Origin: an uncultured Clostridium sp.
GTDB taxonomy: Bacteria; Bacillota; Clostridia; Lachnospirales; Anaerotignaceae
Length of the DNA: 9,966 nucleotides
Assembly: GCA_947246775.1 (NCBI GenBank)
Contig: CAMXTM010000054.1
Span: forward strand, 1-9,966
Reading direction: 5' to 3'
Of the stretch, positions 1-6,926 are shown piece by piece. The notes under the pieces are model-generated. The model was given only the letters and a program-made list of their open reading frames with translations. It made no database searches and had not been told where the DNA came from. A program made the translations under genes and the position numbers. Every line of letters starts with the position of its first letter. The first letter of the stretch is position 1.

Positions 1-107
1 TACTGATATTGCTGCGTTTGTACAGATTGCGTATCAGAAGCAAAACAAGGTACACTACTTAACAACATTGTAGCAGTTACAAATAATAATAATACATTTT
101 TTTTCAT
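1..107 (-). CDS. N-terminal part of an exported protein of unknown function (runs off the left edge)
   Basis: Thirty-five codons are visible on the minus strand, starting with ATG at 107-105 and preceded by a GGGAGG ribosome binding site at about 115-120. The peptide begins MKKNVLLLFVTATMLLSS and continues through VPCFA into a polar, Gln-rich stretch. This is a typical Sec signal peptide: positive N-terminus, hydrophobic core, likely cleavage after CFA. The gene begins only 17 bp after the stop of the 391-aa gene at 125-1300, so the two are almost certainly cotranscribed. Its first 21 nucleotides are identical to the start of that upstream gene, which suggests a duplicated pair. The mature domain lies outside the window, so function is unknown; a stalk-domain protein like its neighbour is only a guess. 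Confidence 0.75.
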   Translation of the reverse strand, partial: MKKNVLLLFVTATMLLSSVPCFASDTQSVQTQQYQ

Positions 108-124
108 TATAAACCCTCCCATTT

Positions 125-1300
125 CTATATTGCCCAGCTTTTTCTATTTTTGCCATAGGTTATTTTTACATTTTTTCCTTGCTCCAACCATACAATATTT
201 TGTTCTGGAATTTCTAATATTTCAAATAGCGCTGTAATAGGAATATACATTCGATTGTCTTTTATTTCTGCTGCTTCTTCCATTTCTATCTGTGTACCGT
301 TAACAAGCATTTTGTTATTATCTTTCGTAAATACAATGTCTTTTGCCATATCGTACCAAAATTGAAGTATTACAGTACCATTTTGACTATTCCATTTTGT
401 TTCCATATTTTGATTATTTTCTTTTAAAAGTGATATATCGTTTATCGCTATCATCATGTGATTGTTTTTTTCATAAACACGGATACTTTTTTCGTTTTCT
501 TTGTTTCCATAATTATTTTTATAGAATAGAGTTCCACCATATTCTGTAGAAATCCGAAATGTTTCTTGATGTATGATAGGTTCACAATGGCGTGCTAAAA
601 TATAATTGTTTTCGCCATAGCTGTCAAATGTCCATGTGATTGCCTTTTCCTTATTTTTATTGTAGTAGCATGAACAGCCAAATATAGAATTAAAATCTTT
701 TTCACATAAATATACATCATTGTCTGTAATGTCTGGGAGAGCATAAAGCCCCATATGATAACCATTTACAAAAGCCTCTTTTTTATCTTTGTAAAAAATA
801 ATGTTATTTCCCTGAAATGAAATAGTTACAGTATTATTTTCCTTATTTTTTACAAATATAGATTGTTGTGTATTTGTTTGTTTTTCACGCTCTGCTATTT
901 CTTTGCAATGGTTTTCTGCTAGTGAAATAGATTGTTCTTTTGTCATATTGCTGTATTCCTTTTGCATGATTTCTCTGAATTTAATTTCTGCATCTACAGA
1001 TTGTTTTACAGGTATCATAAAAGAATCCTCTTTTATATAAGGCATATTTGAAAAATCTTCCGTATGGGCATGCGCTTCAGAAAAAGAAGTTTCCCCTACA
1101 TCATGTGTTATATTAATTGTATGTTCTACAGAAATGCTGTTGTTATGATGCAATGTTGCAGTGTATATGCCTACTTTAGAAATAGCATAATATTCTGGCT
1201 CAGATGAAATAGATTCTGCTGTTTTAGCATAAACAAAACAGTCTATTGTATTGAAGGACATTACAATCATGACAAACAGTAATAATACATTTTTTTTCAT
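125..1300 (-). CDS. Secreted protein with copper-amine-oxidase-N-like (stalk) repeats, 391 aa
   Basis: An exported protein of unknown function. Residues 1-25 form a signal peptide (MKKNVLLLFV..., cleavage likely after VYA at 23-25); no lipobox or membrane anchor is visible. Residues 27-150 are polar, with a possible helical segment around 105-140, and resemble nothing I recognise. Residues about 321-384 match the pattern of the copper amine oxidase N-terminal-like (stalk) domain: a MLVNGTQIEMEEAAEIKD strand pair, then MYIPITALFEIL, then a strand ending VKITYG. Two weaker copies are suggested at about 157-224 (FVNGYHMGLYALPDI, then ITWTF) and 271-314 (MMIAINDISLL, then TVILQF). Proteins with such domains in Clostridia are usually cell-surface proteins and are not oxidases; no catalytic motif is seen. 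The GGGGGG run just upstream of the ATG serves as RBS. It has its own promoter and leads the partial gene at 1-107. Confidence 0.8.
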   Translation of the reverse strand: MKKNVLLLFVMIVMSFNTIDCFVYAKTAESISSEPEYYAISKVGIYTATLHHNNSISVEHTINITHDVGETSFSEAHAHTEDFSNMPYIKEDSFMIPVKQSVDAEIKFREIMQKEYSNMTKEQSISLAENHCKEIAEREKQTNTQQSIFVKNKENNTVTISFQGNNIIFYKDKKEAFVNGYHMGLYALPDITDNDVYLCEKDFNSIFGCSCYYNKNKEKAITWTFDSYGENNYILARHCEPIIHQETFRISTEYGGTLFYKNNYGNKENEKSIRVYEKNNHMMIAINDISLLKENNQNMETKWNSQNGTVILQFWYDMAKDIVFTKDNNKMLVNGTQIEMEEAAEIKDNRMYIPITALFEILEIPEQNIVWLEQGKNVKITYGKNRKSWAI

Positions 1301-1344
1301 ACTATCCCCCCATAATTTAACAATTACTATACTATTATCATAAC

Positions 1345-1373
1345 ATAGTAATATTACAGCGATATTACATTAA
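1345..1373 (-). promoter_or_regulatory. Candidate sigma-A promoter of the 391-aa gene, with a direct repeat in the spacer
   Basis: On the minus strand TTAATG (1373-1368) and TACTAT (1350-1345) are separated by exactly 17 bp and lie about 45 bp upstream of the ATG at 1300. The spacer and -35 region hold two copies of TGTAATAT (1369-1362 and 1358-1351) with an 11-bp period, a plausible repressor or activator site. Both boxes are imperfect, so this is a best candidate rather than a certain promoter. Confidence 0.5.
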
Positions 1374-1423
1374 GAATATTGTAATAATTAATTAAGAAAT
1401 AGATAATTTTTTTATATTGCATA

Positions 1424-1454
1424 AAAAAAGCACCTAAAAAATAGGCGCTTTTTT
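1424..1454 (-). terminator. Intrinsic terminator after the 406-aa gene (possibly bidirectional)
   Basis: Arms 1424-1436 and 1442-1454 pair around an AAAAA loop (1437-1441), with one A/C mismatch (1432/1446). The GC core is GC-CCTA/TAGG-GC, flanked by an A-tract on one side and a T-tract on the other. Read on the minus strand it lies 40 bp after the stop of the 406-aa gene and ends in a U-run, separating that gene from the downstream 391-aa gene. The symmetric A/T flanks would allow termination on either strand. Confidence 0.8.
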
Positions 1455-1493
1455 ACATAATTCGACAGTAAAAAGTGTAAAAAAAATATTTTA

Positions 1494-2714
1494 TTATACT
1501 ACTTTCCACTGATTTAAAATTGCTTTTGCATAAGCAATTTCATTTACATGATAAATCCAATCGAAAAAAGAGGTGCTGACACTAACACGATATATTTCAT
1601 CTTTCATAACGTTTTGAGAAGTCATAGAAAATGTCTTTACTGCTTTGTTATCTTGGTACAAGGTTACAGCATAGCGAAAAGTAGGCTCATCTGCCTGTAT
1701 CGTTTGCTTTTCAATTTGATATATTGTTGTGTGGTTTAATATATCTAGTATTTCCTGTAAATCCGTTTCATCTGTAATGGTTTTGGTGTAATTTGTTTTT
1801 TCATTTTTAATAGCAACTTTGGTAAGTGGTTGTTGACTATCAATATTTAAAAAATCTTTAAAAGAAATATTTGTATCAAATACAGTATTCATATGACCAT
1901 ATATTTTAGGAGTGCCTCTCAATTTTTCCCATCTATGATTATCATTTTTTTGTTGTTGTATCAATAATATTTTTAGTGTATCGTCCCAAACAGTATTATA
2001 ACAAATCAGTTGCGCAAAATCTTTTGCTGCAACATAAGTAATGCCTTTTATTTGTTCTCCATACAAATTTGCTTTTATACCATTAACAGATAAGGTTTGA
2101 GTATCTAAATCATATACTGCATTACCATTAAGAACAGTGTTCAATGTTTTAAATTCTGCCATAACACCATATTGTTCATGATAGTAGTTTTCACTTTTTG
2201 GAAATATAATGGGATTGTCTTTCCATAATATCATGTTTTTGTAGAAATCCTGTTCTGAAAATGACTTTTTATAATTTTGTTTTATAAGTGTCATATATTT
2301 TGCAAAATAATAGAAATCGTTTGGCATTTGCTGAGGAGATAAAAACCACTGATTTGTGTATAAATTATCTTGTGTAATTTCTATTTGTTTTATCGTATTG
2401 TCTTTTTGATGAAATTTCATGGTATAAGTGCTTATACCAACATGATTTTCTTTTGCATAAGCATCGTATGTTGTAATAGTAGAAAATTTCATGTTTTCTA
2501 GCATTTCATAAGCCTTTTGAATATATTGCGGTTCTACAACATATACAATATTGCCAGTTGTATTTTCTACTATTTCAATACTTGTTGTAGTGTTACAGTT
2601 GCCTAAATCAAAAAATTGCTGTCTATCTAATACTGCTGCTTTTGCTGATATGCAGATACAAAGCAGTAAAGAAAATAACATAGACATAAATGTAATTTTT
2701 TTTATACTTCGCAT
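1494..2714 (-). CDS. Secreted protein with a central stalk-like domain between two similar flanking domains, 406 aa
   Basis: An exported protein of unknown function. Residues 1-26 form a signal peptide (MRSIKKITFMSMLFSLLLCI..., cleavage likely after SAKA). Residues about 199-254 resemble a copper-amine-oxidase-N-like (stalk) domain: a TLSVNGIKANLY strand pair, ITYVAAKDFAQLI helix, then LKILLIQQ. The segments on either side look alike. Residues 44-125 and 296-380 share the order of a strand starting I-x-I/IKNE, a helix (YIQKAYEMLENM / DLQEILDILNHT), a strand pair (YTMKFHQKDNTIKQIEI / YAVTLYQDNKAVKTFSM) and a final strand. This gives a repeat-stalk-repeat architecture. The start is supported by GGAGGGGG 6 nt upstream of ATG and by a strong promoter. 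A terminator follows, so it appears monocistronic. No enzymatic motif is seen. Confidence 0.8.
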   Translation of the reverse strand: MRSIKKITFMSMLFSLLLCICISAKAAVLDRQQFFDLGNCNTTTSIEIVENTTGNIVYVVEPQYIQKAYEMLENMKFSTITTYDAYAKENHVGISTYTMKFHQKDNTIKQIEITQDNLYTNQWFLSPQQMPNDFYYFAKYMTLIKQNYKKSFSEQDFYKNMILWKDNPIIFPKSENYYHEQYGVMAEFKTLNTVLNGNAVYDLDTQTLSVNGIKANLYGEQIKGITYVAAKDFAQLICYNTVWDDTLKILLIQQQKNDNHRWEKLRGTPKIYGHMNTVFDTNISFKDFLNIDSQQPLTKVAIKNEKTNYTKTITDETDLQEILDILNHTTIYQIEKQTIQADEPTFRYAVTLYQDNKAVKTFSMTSQNVMKDEIYRVSVSTSFFDWIYHVNEIAYAKAILNQWKVV

Positions 2715-2747
2715 AAAATCCCCCTCCTACACAAACACTTCTATACC

Positions 2748-2776
2748 ATAATAACAATATACAATTTGTTTGTAAA
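2748..2776 (-). promoter_or_regulatory. Sigma-A promoter of the 406-aa gene
   Basis: On the minus strand TTTACA (2776-2771) and TATTAT (2753-2748) are separated by 17 bp. The -10 box lies 33 bp upstream of the ATG at 2714 and of its GGAGGGGG ribosome binding site, giving a short leader with no obvious structure. Confidence 0.7.
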
Positions 2777-2820
2777 TATTGTTGTAAAAAGTGTAAGAGA
2801 TTTGTAATTTATCAATTTAT

Positions 2821-2869
2821 TTGCATTTGCATTAGCATTAAAACAAATATATCATAACACCAAATGCAA
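2821..2869. repeat. 9-bp inverted repeat in the divergent intergenic region
   Basis: TTGCATTTG (2821-2829) and CAAATGCAA (2861-2869) are perfect inverse complements separated by 31 bp. The left arm belongs to a short run of GCAT repeats (TTGCAT, TTGCAT, TAGCAT). It lies between the two divergent promoters, about 48 bp upstream of the transporter -35 box. It could be an operator or chance in A+T-rich DNA. Confidence 0.3.
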
Positions 2870-2916
2870 TATAAAGTCAAATATTAGTACAAAAATATTT
2901 ATTCTTGTTGAAACAA

Positions 2917-2945
2917 TTTACAGAGTAAAATATTTATGGTATATT
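2917..2945 (+). promoter_or_regulatory. Sigma-A promoter (extended -10) of the nucleoside transporter operon
   Basis: TTTACA (2917-2922) and TATATT (2940-2945) are separated by 17 bp, and TG at 2937-2938 provides an extended -10 (TGGTATATT). The predicted start is about 2952, giving a 44-nt leader with GGGAGG (2981-2986) 9 nt before the ATG at 2996. No purine riboswitch or other long structured leader fits in this space. Confidence 0.7.
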
Positions 2946-2995
2946 TTATTTATATTGATTAAAAAAGATTTTTATTTTAAGGGAGGAATTAAAAA

Positions 2996-4144
2996 ATGAA
3001 AAAAAGAATACTGGGATTATTGCTTGGTAGCGTTATGGCATTTTCTATGCTTGCCACAGGCTGCGGCGGCGGTGGCGAAGAACAAACAAATCCAAATGAA
3101 GAATCAACAGCAGTAGAGGGCAGTCTCAATATTGCGATTGTAAGTAGTCCATCTGGTGTAGATGATGGTTCTTTTAACCAAAACAACTATGAGGGAATAC
3201 AAAATTTTATTGCCAATCACCCACTTGCTACTGTAACACCAATTAAAGAAGAAACAGGTGATACAGCGGCAGCCGTACAAGCAGTAGCAGATGTTGTTGC
3301 AGATTATGATGTTATTGTATGCTGTGGTTTTCAGTTTGCAGGCATAGGCGCGATTGCACAGGACAACCCTAATGTAGACTTTATCTTAGTAGATAGTAAC
3401 CCAACAGATGCGTCTGGAAGTGAAACAGAAGCAGCAAATGTATATGCTATGACATTTGCAGAACAAGAGAGCGGTTTTTTTGCAGGTGTAGCAGCAGCAT
3501 TGGAAACAAAGACAAATAAAGTTGCCGTTGTAAATGGTATTGCTTATCCTTCCAATGTAAATTATCAATATGGTTTTGAATCTGGTGTAAACTATGCGAA
3601 CAAAAATTTAGGAGCAAGTGCAGAAATAGTAGAAATTGCATCTTATGCAGGTACAGATGTAACTGGTGCAAATGTAGGCGGAAACTATGTAGGTACTTTT
3701 TCTGACGAAGCAACTGGTAAAGTAGTAGGTAATGCACTTATCAATGAAGGTTGTGACATCTTGTTTGTAGCAGCAGGTGGTTCTGGAAATGGTGTATTTA
3801 CAGCAGCAAAAGAAGCAAGTGATGTCAAAGTAATTGGTTGTGATGTTGACCAATATGATGATGGTACAAACGGCAGTAATAATGTAGTATTAACATCTGT
3901 ATTAAAAGTAATGGACAAAAATGTTGAAAAACAACTTAATGCCATCATAGATGGTACATTTGAGGGCAAAAATGACTTGCTTAGCGCAAGTACAGACTCT
4001 ACAGGATATGTAAAAGAAGAAGGCAGACAACAGCTTTCTGCTGATACAATCACAAAATTAGATGAAGTTTACGAATTAGTAAAAAATGGTACAATTGTTC
4101 CTGCATCTAATTTTAATGGTGTACAACCAGAAAATGTAGGTTAA
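2996..4144 (+). CDS. BMP-family lipoprotein, substrate-binding protein of a nucleoside ABC importer (NupN/PnrA-like)
   Basis: The extracytoplasmic solute-binding lipoprotein of the following ABC transporter, expected to be tethered to the outer face of the membrane and to bind ribonucleosides. Residues 1-23 are a lipoprotein signal peptide ending LATGC, with Cys23 as the lipidation site followed by a Gly-rich linker. The mature part shows hallmarks of the BMP/PnrA family (periplasmic-binding fold type I): DDGSFNQNNYEG (56-67), AQDNPNVDFILVD (121-133), FAEQESGFFAGVAA (154-167), VAVVNGIAYPSN (176-187), ILFVAAGGSGNG (255-266) and IGCDVDQ (280-286). The length of 382 aa fits the family. It is the first gene of the operon and is separated from the ATPase gene by an intrinsic terminator, which would let it be made in excess. 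The order BMP-ATPase-permease-permease matches NupNOPQ of Bacillus and RnsBACD-type systems. The nucleoside substrate is inferred from family, not seen. Confidence 0.93.
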   Translation: MKKRILGLLLGSVMAFSMLATGCGGGGEEQTNPNEESTAVEGSLNIAIVSSPSGVDDGSFNQNNYEGIQNFIANHPLATVTPIKEETGDTAAAVQAVADVVADYDVIVCCGFQFAGIGAIAQDNPNVDFILVDSNPTDASGSETEAANVYAMTFAEQESGFFAGVAAALETKTNKVAVVNGIAYPSNVNYQYGFESGVNYANKNLGASAEIVEIASYAGTDVTGANVGGNYVGTFSDEATGKVVGNALINEGCDILFVAAGGSGNGVFTAAKEASDVKVIGCDVDQYDDGTNGSNNVVLTSVLKVMDKNVEKQLNAIIDGTFEGKNDLLSASTDSTGYVKEEGRQQLSADTITKLDEVYELVKNGTIVPASNFNGVQPENVG

Positions 4145-4150
4145 TCAAAA

Positions 4151-4180
4151 GCCGTCTGCAAAACAGCGGACGGCTTTTTT
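4151..4180 (+). terminator. Intrinsic (partial) terminator between lipoprotein and ATPase genes
   Basis: GCCGTCTGC (4151-4159) pairs with GCGGACGGC (4166-4174), including one G-U, around the loop AAAACA, followed by six Ts (4175-4180). It starts 6 bp after the lipoprotein stop. Because the ATPase and permeases have no convincing promoter of their own in the 71 bp that follow, it most likely acts as a leaky terminator setting lipoprotein above transporter levels. Confidence 0.9.
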
Positions 4181-4251
4181 AGTTAAAAAATAAGACATAG
4201 AAAATTTATCATCAAGGTTTTTAGAGCTTTTTGTGAGGAGGAGGGGAAAGT

Positions 4252-5781
4252 GTGGAAGATTATATTGTAGAAATGAAACACATTACAAAGCGCTTTCCAG
4301 GCATTGTAGCAAATGACGATGTAACACTACAAATCAAAAAAGGAGAAATATTTGCACTGCTTGGAGAAAACGGCGCAGGAAAGTCAACACTGATGAGTAT
4401 GCTTTTTGGTATGTATGAACCAGACGAGGGAGAAATTTATATTAGAGGAAAAAAAGAACGAATTACATCTCCCAACTATGCTACAAAGTTAAATATTGGT
4501 ATGGTACATCAGCACTTTAAATTAGTAGAAAACTATACGATTACAGAAAATATTATTATGGGCATAGAGCCTATGAAAAAAGCATTTGGACTATTTCCCT
4601 ATGTAGATTTAAAAACAGCGAATCAAAATATTGCAGAAATTTCAAAGCGCTATGGGCTAGAAGTTGACCCAACACAAAAAATAGAAGATATTAATGTTTC
4701 GATACAACAAAGGGTAGAAATCCTAAAAATGCTTTATAGAGAAGCAGAAATATTGATATTTGATGAACCTACTGCTGTTTTAACACCACAAGAAATTGAA
4801 TTTTTATTAGAAATTATAAAAGGGCTGAGAGAGGGCGGCAAAACGATTATACTAATTACCCATAAATTGGAAGAAATCAAAAAAGTTGCTGACCGCTGCG
4901 CTATCCTTTGCAGAGGAAAACTCATAGATATATTAGATGTTGCAACATCTTCTACCAAACAAATGGCGAATCTTATGGTAGGACGTGAGGTATCTTTTGA
5001 AACAGTCAAAAAACCACCTGTATTTCAACAAGAAATCTTAAAAGTAGAACATATGACAGTCAAAAACAGCAATGGTTTTGATGTTGTAAAAGATGTTTCT
5101 TTTAGCGTAAGAGGCGGCGAAGTGTTTGCGATTGCGGGCGTTTCGGGTAATGGACAAGTAGAAATAGCAGATGCTGTTGCAGGGCTTGCAAAAGTACATA
5201 GTGGAAAAATCTATCTCAATGGCAAAGATATTACGAACGAATCTATCAGAAATAGAACACTGGAGGGAATATCTTATATTCCAGAAGATAGACACCACTA
5301 TGGATTGGTAATGGATTTTACACTAGATGACAATATTGCATTAAAAGACTATTTTAAGCAGCCATTTTCTAAAAAAGGCATTTTGCAGCAAAAAGAGTTT
5401 GAAAGCTATGGAAAAAAATTGATAGAAAAATATGATGTTAGAAGTGGACAAGCAGGTAAAACCATTGTACGCTCTATGAGCGGCGGAAATCAGCAAAAGG
5501 CAATTATTGCAAGAGAAATTGAGTTGCAGTCATCGCTGATGATATTTGTGCAGCCCACACGTGGTTTAGACATTGGTGCAATCGAAAACATACATAAACA
5601 AATTATAGGGGAGAGAGATAAGGGACACGCAATCTTGTTGGTTTCATTGGAGCTGGATGAAATTATGAATTGTGCGGATACCATAGGCGTTATTTATAAT
5701 GGAGAAATACAAAAAATTGCGCCTGCAAAAGAGTTGTCAACAAATGAAGTAGGTCAGTTTATGATGGGGGTGAAGTCATGA
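4252..5781 (+). CDS. Nucleoside ABC importer ATPase with two nucleotide-binding domains (NupO-like)
   Basis: The cytoplasmic ATPase of the importer, with two fused nucleotide-binding domains in 509 aa, the usual size for sugar/nucleoside (CUT2/BMP-type) ATPases. NBD1 has Walker A GENGAGKST (38-46), Q-loop region MVHQHF, a degenerate signature INVSIQQ (147-153) and Walker B ILIFDEPTA (167-175). NBD2 has a degenerate Walker A GVSGNGQVE (296-304, Gln302 in place of Lys), an intact signature MSGGNQQ (409-415) and a degenerate Walker B ending FVQPTRGLD (432-440). Pairing NBD1 Walker A/B with the NBD2 signature leaves one intact ATP site; the other site looks non-catalytic. The start is GTG at 4252, chosen because a GAGGAGGAGGGG run (4235-4246) sits just upstream and the alignable family N-terminus begins there. 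The gene ends in an ATGA overlap with the first permease. Confidence 0.93.
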   Translation: MEDYIVEMKHITKRFPGIVANDDVTLQIKKGEIFALLGENGAGKSTLMSMLFGMYEPDEGEIYIRGKKERITSPNYATKLNIGMVHQHFKLVENYTITENIIMGIEPMKKAFGLFPYVDLKTANQNIAEISKRYGLEVDPTQKIEDINVSIQQRVEILKMLYREAEILIFDEPTAVLTPQEIEFLLEIIKGLREGGKTIILITHKLEEIKKVADRCAILCRGKLIDILDVATSSTKQMANLMVGREVSFETVKKPPVFQQEILKVEHMTVKNSNGFDVVKDVSFSVRGGEVFAIAGVSGNGQVEIADAVAGLAKVHSGKIYLNGKDITNESIRNRTLEGISYIPEDRHHYGLVMDFTLDDNIALKDYFKQPFSKKGILQQKEFESYGKKLIEKYDVRSGQAGKTIVRSMSGGNQQKAIIAREIELQSSLMIFVQPTRGLDIGAIENIHKQIIGERDKGHAILLVSLELDEIMNCADTIGVIYNGEIQKIAPAKELSTNEVGQFMMGVKS

Positions 5782-6926
5782 AAAAATTTTTTGTAAAATT
5801 TTTTGGGAATGAAAAATATCAGCCTGTGAGTATACCACTTTTTGCTATTTTTATTAGCTTAATCGTGGGAGCAGTCATCATAGCTTCCTTAGGAAAAAAT
5901 CCACTTTCAGCATATCAAAATCTTTTGCAAGGTTCAGGACTTTTGCCAAAACCCTCGTATGCAGGCTATAAAAGTATGTTAACAGACTTTACGAGCTTTT
6001 TAAATGCTTGGACACCGATGCTTTTTGCATCTCTTGCAGTTGCTGTAGCACTTCGAGCAGGACTTTTTAATATTGGTGTTTCTGGACAAATGCTGACAGC
6101 GGGATTTTTTGCGAGTATCTTAGTGGGCTATAGTGCATTGCCAGCAGGCATTGCAAAACCTCTTGTGATTGTAATAGGCATTGTAGCAGGAGCTTGTGTA
6201 GGTGGCTTGATAGGCTATTTAAAATATCGCTTTAATATCAATGAAGTGGTTTCTTCTATTATGCTCAACTATATTGCACAGTATGTATTTAGCTTTTTTA
6301 TCAATACCTATTTTGTAGACCCTGTTTCCCGTCAATCTGCTTCTGTTAGTACAGCATCTCGTTTGACACTGATGGATACCTTAGTAGGCAATTTAAAAAT
6401 GGATATTCCTTTAGGTATCATTTTGGCGATAATTACTGCATTTTTTATTAAGTTTTTAATAGATAAAACCACAATGGGCTATGAATTAAAAGCAGTAGGA
6501 GCAAGTCCTACCGCCGCAGAATATGCTGGTATTAATGTAGGTAAAAATATGGTGTTGACAATGGTAATCTCTGGCGCACTTGCTGGACTTGCAGGTGTAA
6601 CCTACTATTTGGGCTATTTTGGTTCGATACAGCCAAAAGTGCTTGTTAGTACAGGTTTTGATGCGATTGCGGTATCCCTTTTGGGCAATAGTAATCCAAT
6701 TGGTATTTTGTTTTCTTCTTTTTTAATTACTGTCATTAGTAAGGGTAGTACCTATATGAGTTCAGCGGCAGGCATACAGGCAGAAATTGCTTCTGTTATC
6801 ACTGGCATCTTACTTTTGTTTAGTGCTTGTGGCGCTTATATGAAATATAAAATTAAAGCAATGGAATATGATATTGCTACAGAAAAAATTGTAACGCAAA
6901 AGCAGGGAAAGGAGGCAGAAAAATGA
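5778..6926 (+). CDS. Nucleoside ABC importer permease subunit 1 (NupP-like)
   Basis: An integral membrane subunit of the BPD_transp_2 family (382 aa), forming half of the translocation pore. Hydrophobic segments lie at about 18-38, 78-93, 105-120, 126-147, 160-180, 209-228, 257-280, 295-322 and 337-354. Family landmarks are GLFNIGVSGQ (95-104), NEVVSSIMLNYIA (155-167), the cytoplasmic coupling-loop segment GASPTAAEYAGI (241-252) followed by SGALAGLAG, and FDAIAVSLLG (294-303). The N-terminus has the long extracytoplasmic segment between the first two membrane helices that is usual for the larger of the two permeases. The C-terminus is a charged cytoplasmic tail. Its ATG overlaps the ATPase stop (ATGA, 5778-5781) with GGGGG upstream as RBS, and its own stop overlaps the next ATG in the same way, so translation is coupled. 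Confidence 0.92.
   Translation: MKKFFVKFFGNEKYQPVSIPLFAIFISLIVGAVIIASLGKNPLSAYQNLLQGSGLLPKPSYAGYKSMLTDFTSFLNAWTPMLFASLAVAVALRAGLFNIGVSGQMLTAGFFASILVGYSALPAGIAKPLVIVIGIVAGACVGGLIGYLKYRFNINEVVSSIMLNYIAQYVFSFFINTYFVDPVSRQSASVSTASRLTLMDTLVGNLKMDIPLGIILAIITAFFIKFLIDKTTMGYELKAVGASPTAAEYAGINVGKNMVLTMVISGALAGLAGVTYYLGYFGSIQPKVLVSTGFDAIAVSLLGNSNPIGILFSSFLITVISKGSTYMSSAAGIQAEIASVITGILLLFSACGAYMKYKIKAMEYDIATEKIVTQKQGKEAEK

Noticed and set aside
343..549. Plus-strand ORF inside the 391-aa gene
   Set aside because: It is antisense to a gene with signal peptide and stalk-domain motifs, and it has no ribosome binding site or recognisable protein pattern.
2946..2995. Purine riboswitch in the transporter leader
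   Set aside because: The leader from the predicted start to the RBS is only about 35 nt, too short, and shows no three-stem structure.
3447..4053. Minus-strand ORFs inside the lipoprotein gene
   Set aside because: They lie within a strongly supported BMP-family gene, have Leu/Ser/His- or Cys-rich low-information translations and no ribosome binding sites.
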